A program made the position numbers and the translations under genes. The notes below the pieces were generated by a model, which had not been told where the DNA came from, searched no databases, and worked only from the letters and a program-made list of their open reading frames with translations. 64,000 nt of DNA. It comes from Tetracentron sinense (lineage: Eukaryota; Streptophyta; Magnoliopsida; Trochodendrales; Trochodendraceae). Positions 57,500-64,000 of the stretch are shown one piece after another; position 1 is the stretch's first letter, and every line of letters begins with the position of its first letter. The stretch is taken from assembly GCA_015143295.1 (NCBI GenBank), contig CM026562.1:8460041-8524040 (forward strand), read 5' to 3'.

Positions 57500-58330
57500 T
57501 CACGTAGTGGTTGGTAATTCCGTTCGAAGACTGAAAAGGGAGGGGGTGGCTGGGACTAGAAGCTTGAGAAACACCAATGTTGCCCTGTTAGGGGAAATGC
57601 TCTTCGCATTTTGTGTTGAGGGAATGGTCTTCAAAGGACTATTTGTTGTGAATATGGGTGTGGCCACTTGGGTTGGGACAATAGAAGGGCGTTATCATAT
57701 GGAGTTGGTCTCTGGAGGTTTTTTTGTTTACAAAATGATAAGAGTTGGTGTTGGTTATAAGGTGAAATTTATGACAGTTTCGTGTGGGAGTTGTTCCTTA
57801 TAGAGGCTTGGCTGAGCTTGTATAACCTAAGCTCTAACAAACAAACCTTGGTTGTTGATTGTTTTGAGAGAGGGCTTTAGTCAAGCAACGGCTGTGGCTC
57901 AAAAGTCTTGTGGCATGTTCTTACCTTTCAACATACTACATGCCATGTCACGGGTTTTACGGTACTTTCTTTTGGCAACACCATTTGGTTGAAGTGAGGT
58001 GTCCTACTTTTATGGAGATTGATTTTCCTTGAACTTTCATCTAAGCTTGAAGGAGTATACATTCCATGCCAAGATGCAGAGAAAAGAGGGTTTGGATATG
58101 GAACCATGATGTGGTCTTGTGCTCTACTTTTACTGTGTCCTACATGGTGACCTTTTCAATGAATTTCCCTGTATGAATATCTGGAATGCCCGTTCCCTTT
58201 CAAGTGGCACATTTTTCTTGGATAGAAGTTTGAGACACGATCCTCGTAAACAACCACCTCACCCATTGCAACTTGCAAGAAGTTGGTCTTCCCTCCATAG
58301 ATTTCAGCATTGGGTTTAGTGTCAGAAAAT
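57500..58330 (+). pseudogene. LINE ORF2 remnant between RT and zinc-binding domain
   Basis: The frame 57507-57803 reads RSLRNTNVALLGEMLFAF then RYHMELVSGGFFVYKMIRVG and VGYKVKFMTVSCGS. This matches the N-x-ALLGKWLWRF and VGxGxxVKFW-D-WCG segments that follow RT in plant L1 elements. Later, 58150-58260 shows EFPCMNIWNARSLSSGTFFL, the start of the zf-RVT region. Frameshifts and stops are frequent. It lies in the presumed last intron of SEC24. Confidence 0.6.
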
Positions 58331-58735
58331 CCGTAGTTTGTTGCAATTTCTTGATGTACCTGGAATTGTTTTAAGGCAAGATCTTATTTTGAATGCTACC
58401 TCCTTACAATCTTTGACAGTTTGGCATTCAAGTGACAAAACCAGTTGAAATGAAGAATGTGGTAGGCTTTTCATAGCTTTGCTTTGATGCTTGCTTCAGC
58501 TATCTCAGTGTTCAGATATGTTTGTTGTAGCTTGTCATACAGATTTTCTACGGTAGTTGAACAAAGTTTTGTTCAGACTTGGTGAAAAAGCTGGGGTTAC
58601 GCATCAATCGGGTTTGTAGAAAGTGTCAGTAATGATCCAAGCAGTGATTTAAAAAGCGTGTGGCTTACGCCTCGAGACTTGCCTCGGAGGGAGGCTTAAG
58701 GAAAACGCCTTGAGGCTCAAACATGAGGCTTAAAC

Positions 58736-60450
58736 CATTGTGACAAAATTCGCGAACTATTCGCGAATAGTTCGTTTGGGAGGGGTCTACGAACAATTCG
58801 GCAGATTTTTCAGCGTCTCGCGAATAATCGGGCGGTTCGCGAAGTATTTGCGAACCTCCGAGTTAAATGTTAGTTTGCGAACGGTTTGGGTCGGGTTTTT
58901 TTTTTTAACACTATATATATATTAGGGAGAGAGGGATTAGGGCACGAACAGAACAAACCCCACCTCACCTCTCTCGGCTCCACATCCAATCTCCAGATCC
59001 CACCTCTCCTCTCTCGGCTCGCGGTGCTCCGGCAAGACACTCCGGTAAGTTACTCTATTCCCTCTCTCCTTCTAATCTTCTCCTCTCTTCTCTCTCCGTC
59101 TCTCTTCTCTCTCTATTGATTTCCTAGAGGAATTCTTACCTCTGGTGACTACCAGTCCCTATTCCGGTAAGTTTCGTCGTTTTCTTAATGAGGATGTTTG
59201 AGATGTGACCGCAATAGAGACTGCTTGTGGCTGCAAGGGCTGCGGTTTTTTTTTTCCCCAAGACTTGTTCATAAGCTGGGTCAGATGGTCGAAGGTACTT
59301 CTCCCATGTAAAACAAGATAAAAAAGGATAGAATTTGTTAACATCCTTCTATACAAGCAAATAAAATCAGAATTTCTTAGATTTGTTTTTCCAATTTTTT
59401 GTTAGCAAACATGATTAGTGATTACTTGGGTGAGATGGGTCTCAAACACAGGGCCAGGACAAGAATTTCCTGATACTGTGCTTAGTAAAGGGCATGATTT
59501 CCTCAAGAATGCCCTTGGATTAAGTTCTTCAAAAGTTTCATATCCTATGATAAACATATCACTCGATAAACATATCATTACCTGTCCCTAAATAATTTCT
59601 CCTGAAATTAGAATGCTTATATAATGTCATGACATTACTTCATATATTTTTATATATATGTCATTGCATAATTTGCTTATGAATGCTTATATAATGCTTA
59701 TATTGTCTTGAGAGTTGAGTGATTTTATTGTAATACTTTTTGTTGAAATGTCTTGATGAATGAATATGAATTTGATATTAGAGCTTTTGAAGTTTAAAAA
59801 TTTCCAATTAAAATGATGTTAGAGCATTCCTAGCAGCCTCACCAAATTTCACTCACCAAAATAGCCAAAACCCACAAAAAGTGGTTTTGGTGAGCCACTT
59901 TTTTAAAACACTCCCAACAGCCTCACCATTTTAACCAAAAAAAAGAGGAGAGAGAAGCAATATTTTATCATTTGTGTGGGAAAATGAAAAAGGAAGAGAG
60001 AGAAAAATATTATTTTATTGTTTGTGTGGGACCACAAAAAAGAAAGGGAGAGAGAGAAACCTTATTTTATTATTTGTGTGGGCCCAAGGGTGAGAAGATT
60101 TAACTTTGGTGAGTCTACAGTACTCACCAAACTCGGTGAGTACTGTAGACTCACCAAACCGATTTCTTCATTCTGTTGAGGCTGCTGGGACTCATTTTAA
60201 CATCTTTTTAGTCTTTTGGCTCACCAAAATAACCAAAAAGTTATTTTGGTGAGGCTGCTAGGAATGATCTTATGAACTTTATTGTTGATTATCTAGTAGT
60301 TATTATGTAGTTTAACTATTTATGTATTTAAAAGGATTAGTTGGTATCAAGTTTCTATTTTTTTTATAATAATTATTAGTTATATTTCTCCGAACTTATC
60401 CCGAATTTGCCGATATTTTCTGAACTTAAAACCCGCCGAATAATTCATGA
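58736..60450. mobile_element. Inner hAT-type element carrying a leader-like block
   Basis: Flanked by GCTTAAAC (58728-58735) and ACTTAAAC (60451-60458), 7 of 8 identical. Left end CATTGTGACAAAATTCGCG; the right end has GCCGAATAATTCATGA. Its left part repeats TTCGCGAA motifs. At about 58920-59160 is a CT-rich, GC-richer block with a TATATA run before it and a CCGGTAAGT donor-like site; it looks like a promoter and leader exon of a transposase or captured gene. No transposase frame is recognisable. Confidence 0.55.
59822..60269. mobile_element. Tourist-like (PIF/Harbinger) MITE
   Basis: TTA duplication (59819-59821 and 60270-60272). Ends GAGCATTCCTAGCAGCCTCA and, inward from the right, GATCATTCCTAGCAGCCTCA. 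A central palindrome around GTGAGTACTGTAGACTCACC lies near 60105-60160. 448 bp, non-coding, inserted in the inner hAT element. Confidence 0.8.
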
Positions 60451-60900
60451 ACTTAAACTCCATGAGGCTCACATGAGGCACTTGCCTCATGCCTTGAAGC
60501 TTGCTTTATGTTTATGACATACATCACATACATGAATTAAAATTAGGTTTCTAGCCACAACTGATACTTAAATGTAATTTTTTAAAATTTGTTATTTGTT
60601 TCAACTAATTTATATAGTATTTCCTATGTGTACGCGTGCGCCCACACAAACACACACAATGTACACGAATACATACACACATGCCTATATATATATATAT
60701 TTATAAATGTATATCTCTCTATATGTGTATATATATACTATAATCTTTCATTAATGTTTGAATTTTTTTACAAATTTTCTTATTTTTTTATTTGTTAAAA
60801 TTAGAGAGCATGAAGCTTTCTTGTGAGGCGTACGCCTCACGCATCTTGAGGTCCTAATGCCCCGCCTCACGCCTTCATGTTTTAAAACATGGGATCCAAG

Positions 60901-62807
60901 TACTATTTTATAAAAACTCACATCCCTTCTTTGGTAGCCAGTAAAACTGTGCACACCATTGTGGTGATCTAAAATAAGTGTTCTTTGAGATGAGCTATCA
61001 AGTATCTTTGTCAAGATTCAAGAAGAGAGACTGGGTGTCATAAAGAGCTTGCATTTCATTTTTCGTCGTGGCTTCCTTGAATAGAAAGTTAATATTGGAT
61101 TGAAGAAGTCACCAAGTTCGACCTTTTTTTCTTCTTCAAAAAGTCGCAAATAATTCATGATTATTTCGTCAAATGATTAATTCACAAATTATTTGCTACT
61201 TTTTGAAAAACACAAATTTCACAACTTAGTTGTGAATTGTTCCCAACTTTTTCAAAATGTTGCGAACGAATATTTGATTTTTGAAAATATTTATTATAGA
61301 TAATTTTTTTTCCTGATTTGTCCTTATTTTTTCAATTTTTGCCGATTTTTTTCTAAAATTTTTCCCTAACCGAATAATTCTTAAGGTTTTGATGCTAAAA
61401 TATTAATATGGTTGAGAATCACCCAAATTGCTCGCCTAAACCGGATATTCTGGTTGTATGGACGATGTTATACCTTCACTGATTGCCGGAGAGAATGAAA
61501 CAAGAAGGGAACGAAGAGAGGATGGTGAGATGGGAGAGGGAAGAGCCAAATGAAAGAGAGTAGGAGACATTTCTCATAAAAACCCTAATGTGGTTAAAGG
61601 CTCTCCTAAATGCTTATTCTTCTAAAATGACGATAACCCATTTGTATACCTTTTTCAAAATAAAGTACATGCACATGTTACAGTGGCTATCAGTTGCTAA
61701 ATCACCAAGACACTTGCTACATGTCTATAAGATGAGACCCAAATATTGTCTCCCATGATTAACTAATACGTGTGCATGTTGTCAGGTATACTACATTAGG
61801 GAGTCAGGCCTAGATGCCTTATCCATTGGGGGTCCTTCCCTCGTACTCTCAAGCTTCTAAGTGGGCTGATGAGGACGATGCCTAACGTGGGGCATTCTCC
61901 TGAGTTAGCGGATCTCTTTTGTACCCACCAAACCACACTCCCAAATCAATCTCCCGAAGGCGCCCATGCCAGTTACATAGACACCAGAGCCATCAAGCTA
62001 AAGGCGCTGACACCACGGAGGATGATGACAGCAACACTATTAAAACTGATGACATTGGTGCTATAGATATGATAACGTTGGTAGAAAGAATTGTCCAAAA
62101 TATCCAAACGATGACATTCTAGCATGGAGTCGGGCAGCCAATAAGGCAAAATAAGTATACAACAGGGTGCCTAAGTGGCACTAAGGTGGGGCTTAGATGG
62201 CGATGAGATGGTGCCTTTGTGGTCTTGTCTAAAATCTGCCGTTAACAATAGACCCTGGTTAACAGAGCGCCCAAGTATAGTGCTCCTGTCGGGTACTCAT
62301 AGATGGAGGCAAATTCAAATGCAAGTCATCAATGAAATATTTAATGCACCTATAAACCATTGTCCAAAGCAGACCATGCTCAGGACGCCATGACCTCGTC
62401 CTCCTTGAGCACAAAGTTAGATAAGTTAGTTAATAAAGAACCAAAACCAATTTCAAGGTGGGTCATGCACCTACAAGTTGCTTGTACAACTAGGGGATCA
62501 TAGATGTTAGTCGAAGACACCACTCAAAGGGCAAAACCATACCTGCCGTTAGGTCCCGAACACCAAGTTGTTGACAATGAGACTATGGGGGCCACACTCA
62601 TAGATCACAAGAAAGTAGGGCTAAGAATCATTCTAAAACCTTCATGACTATCAACCCGGTTAGTGAGCTATATCGCCGAGATGAGAAATAGGGGGAACAC
62701 ACATGCCTATACCTATGAGAAGGGTGGTCACACTCCACACATAAACCCATTGGCAAAGACACTGAGTATTCATGACAGCCACACTCAATTGAAATCCCGA
62801 GAAGAGA
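60901..62807. other. Mixed repeat debris, no gene
   Basis: At 61140-61390 there are AATAATTC, TTTTTGAAAAA and CCGAATAATTC motifs like those in the inner hAT element and at 63700-63990, so a related MITE fragment is likely; its ends were not found. From 61740 to 62807 the base composition is more balanced, with no domain recognised. The sequence resumes after 63346, so it is one older unit cut by the MITE at 62816. Confidence 0.4.
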
Positions 62808-62815
62808 ATTGGGTG

Positions 62816-63338
62816 CATGGTTAAAAAACTCGTCGAAACCGTTACATAACGGTTTTGGTTGCCTCCGATACCCAATACCAAACCTTTACCCATTTATTCC
62901 GAAAAGAATATGTAATGCCTGAAACCATTACGTAACGGGCGCCTCGATACATAACGGTTTCGGGTGTAGGACTCGTACGCGATTTTAAGGTTTAAAGGGG
63001 TTCCGAAAACCCCTAAACTTACTCGTTCAACCAAATAGAAATGATGATGATGAGCCAACTTGTAATTCTATGTGGCTTTAGCACTTAGCAGGTGTGTATG
63101 TATCTGCCTATTTGGAGTCTGGACTGGATTATGTGTATGTTTCAACCCTCGACCCATCTAATTTCATTATTTCTACATTTTGAGCTTCATATTGGTTTTA
63201 GAAGTATCTTTTTACTCTTTTATTGCAATTTTTTTCTATTTATTGGAATTTTTTTAAAGCAAAAATAAATAAATAATGACGGTCGAAACCGTTACATAAC
63301 GGTTTCGGCCGTGTCCGAAACCGTTTTTTTAAACCCTG
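62816..63338. mobile_element. hAT-type MITE with CCGTTACATAACGG palindromes
   Basis: Flanks ATTGGGTG (62808-62815) and ATTGGGCG (63339-63346), 7 of 8 identical. Ends CATGGTTAAAAAACTCG and, inward from the right, CAGGGTTTAAAAAAACGG. The palindrome GAAACCGTTACATAACGG occurs close to both ends, with a related CATTACGTAACGGG inside. 523 bp, non-coding. Confidence 0.7.
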
Positions 63339-63346
63339 ATTGGGCG

Positions 63347-63643
63347 GCTACACTCCACCAAAGTAGAGCATCTTAGCTCCAAAGAATCAACGACAATACA
63401 CGCACGAGATCCTCACTATCCAAGGATCATGTCAGTTGTGATCGAAAGCATCAGTGAGGCACGTAATCTATTGGTGATCAATGTGACATATGGCCAATCA
63501 GATTGCAAAAACTCTATTTGACTTGGTTGCACTAATCCACGTGGCAACTTTTCGTTTCATCCTGGTAACAAATGGCAAGAGCAAGATAGTAGGATGCAAC
63601 ATGGTCACATATGCCTAGGTGGCAAACTGCATCATCCAAATAG
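63347..63643. other. Continuation of the 61740-62807 debris
   Basis: Balanced composition and CACTCCACC-type words shared with the sequence left of the MITE. No gene. Confidence 0.35.
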
Positions 63644-63651
63644 GCATTGAC

Positions 63652-63997
63652 CATAGTAACAAACCGATTTTTAAAAGTCTCATATAATTTTTGATTTTTT
63701 CAACAATTAATTCACTATTTATTTTGAAGAAATCATGATTTTTTGAAACAGTTGCAAATTTCACAAATTAAATGCGAATTATTCACAACTTTTTGAAAAA
63801 AATCCCGAATAAGTAACTAATATGACATATTTTTCTATAATTTTCATAATTAGTAACCTTACCTTTTTTATTTTAATTTTTCACCTCTTGCCCGGTATTT
63901 CCTTTTTTTTTTAATCCAAATTTTTTGAATTTTGGCTTTTTTTTTTGTGAATTTTTACTTAGTTGAATAAATCCCGATATCTGACTTCGTAACTATG
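63652..63997. mobile_element. hAT-type MITE at the window edge
   Basis: Ends CATAGTAACAAACCG and, inward from the right, CATAGTTACGAAGTC. The left flank is GCATTGAC (63644-63651). Only GCA of the right flank is inside the window, and it matches. The interior has AAATTTCACAAATTAAATGC and CCCGAATAAG motifs shared with 61140-61390. Confidence 0.55.
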
Positions 63998-64000
63998 GCA

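Larger units (their letters stand above)
58642..60892. mobile_element. Outer hAT-type element of a three-level nest
   Basis: Perfect 8-bp duplication GATCCAAG (58634-58641 and 60893-60900). Ends CAGTGATTTAAAAAGCGTG and, inward from the right, CCATGTTTTAAAACATGAAG. Subterminal GCCTCACGCC/GAGGCTTA motifs occur in both arms. Net length after removing the nested 58736-60450 element is about 0.5 kb. Non-coding. Confidence 0.75.

Noticed and set aside
61869..62122. Overlapping 65- and 67-aa plus ORFs
   Set aside because: No domain, no neighbours, and composition explains the open frames; noted only as part of unclassified repeat debris.

Overview
This is nuclear DNA from a flowering plant, most likely a eudicot with a repeat-rich genome. 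The evidence is split plant-type exons with GT-AG and one GC-AG intron, a plant-type SEC24 COPII coat gene, and dense nested plant transposable elements: SIRE-type and other Ty1/copia elements, large gypsy-like solo LTRs, PIF/Harbinger, hAT, Mutator-like and LINE fragments. The sequence is AT-rich. I see no bacterial, organellar or viral gene set, no tRNA or rRNA gene and no CRISPR array. The species cannot be named from the window alone.

Layout. 1-3237: old intergenic DNA with two LINE remnants on opposite strands. 3238-17564: a decayed Ty1/copia element on the minus strand (3' LTR, RNase H and RT, integrase, protease, gag; no 5' LTR recognised), split by two large LTR insertions. LTR-1 (6624-12167) carries LTR-2 (9031-11292) inside it; LTR-3 is at 14109-16784. 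18366-20463: a fourth solo LTR with a perfect 5-bp target duplication. 20474-24100: a PIF/Harbinger element with a truncated DDE transposase and a Myb/SANT-like ORF. 24732-25396: a hAT-type MITE. 25794-36931: a complete, very young SIRE-like copia retrotransposon on the minus strand. Its LTRs are 1228 bp each and differ at 4 sites by eye, its gag-pol ORF is intact (1774 aa), and an intact extra ORF of 429 aa lies between pol and the 3' LTR. 37238-42318: a 5.1-kb Mutator-like element with a 9-bp target duplication. 42335-56336: a SEC24 gene on the plus strand with a 7.8-kb first intron full of transposon debris. Twelve exons are placed (1012 codons), but the exon or exons for roughly the last 75 residues are not found. 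56337-64000: the start of a long last intron or broken 3' region, with a LINE remnant, a three-level nest of hAT and Tourist elements, and further MITEs.

The most interesting signal is regulatory. Arrays of 14-16 bp palindromes built on a CGATCG-like core sit just upstream of the TATA-like box in four different LTRs, from both a copia and gypsy-like elements. A two-unit version sits 17 bp upstream of a TATA box inside the young copia element, about 200 bp before its extra ORF. This suggests a shared promoter module, and an internal promoter driving the extra ORF. Part of the module (about 60 bp of non-palindromic spacer) is recognisably shared between the copia LTR and a gypsy-like LTR.
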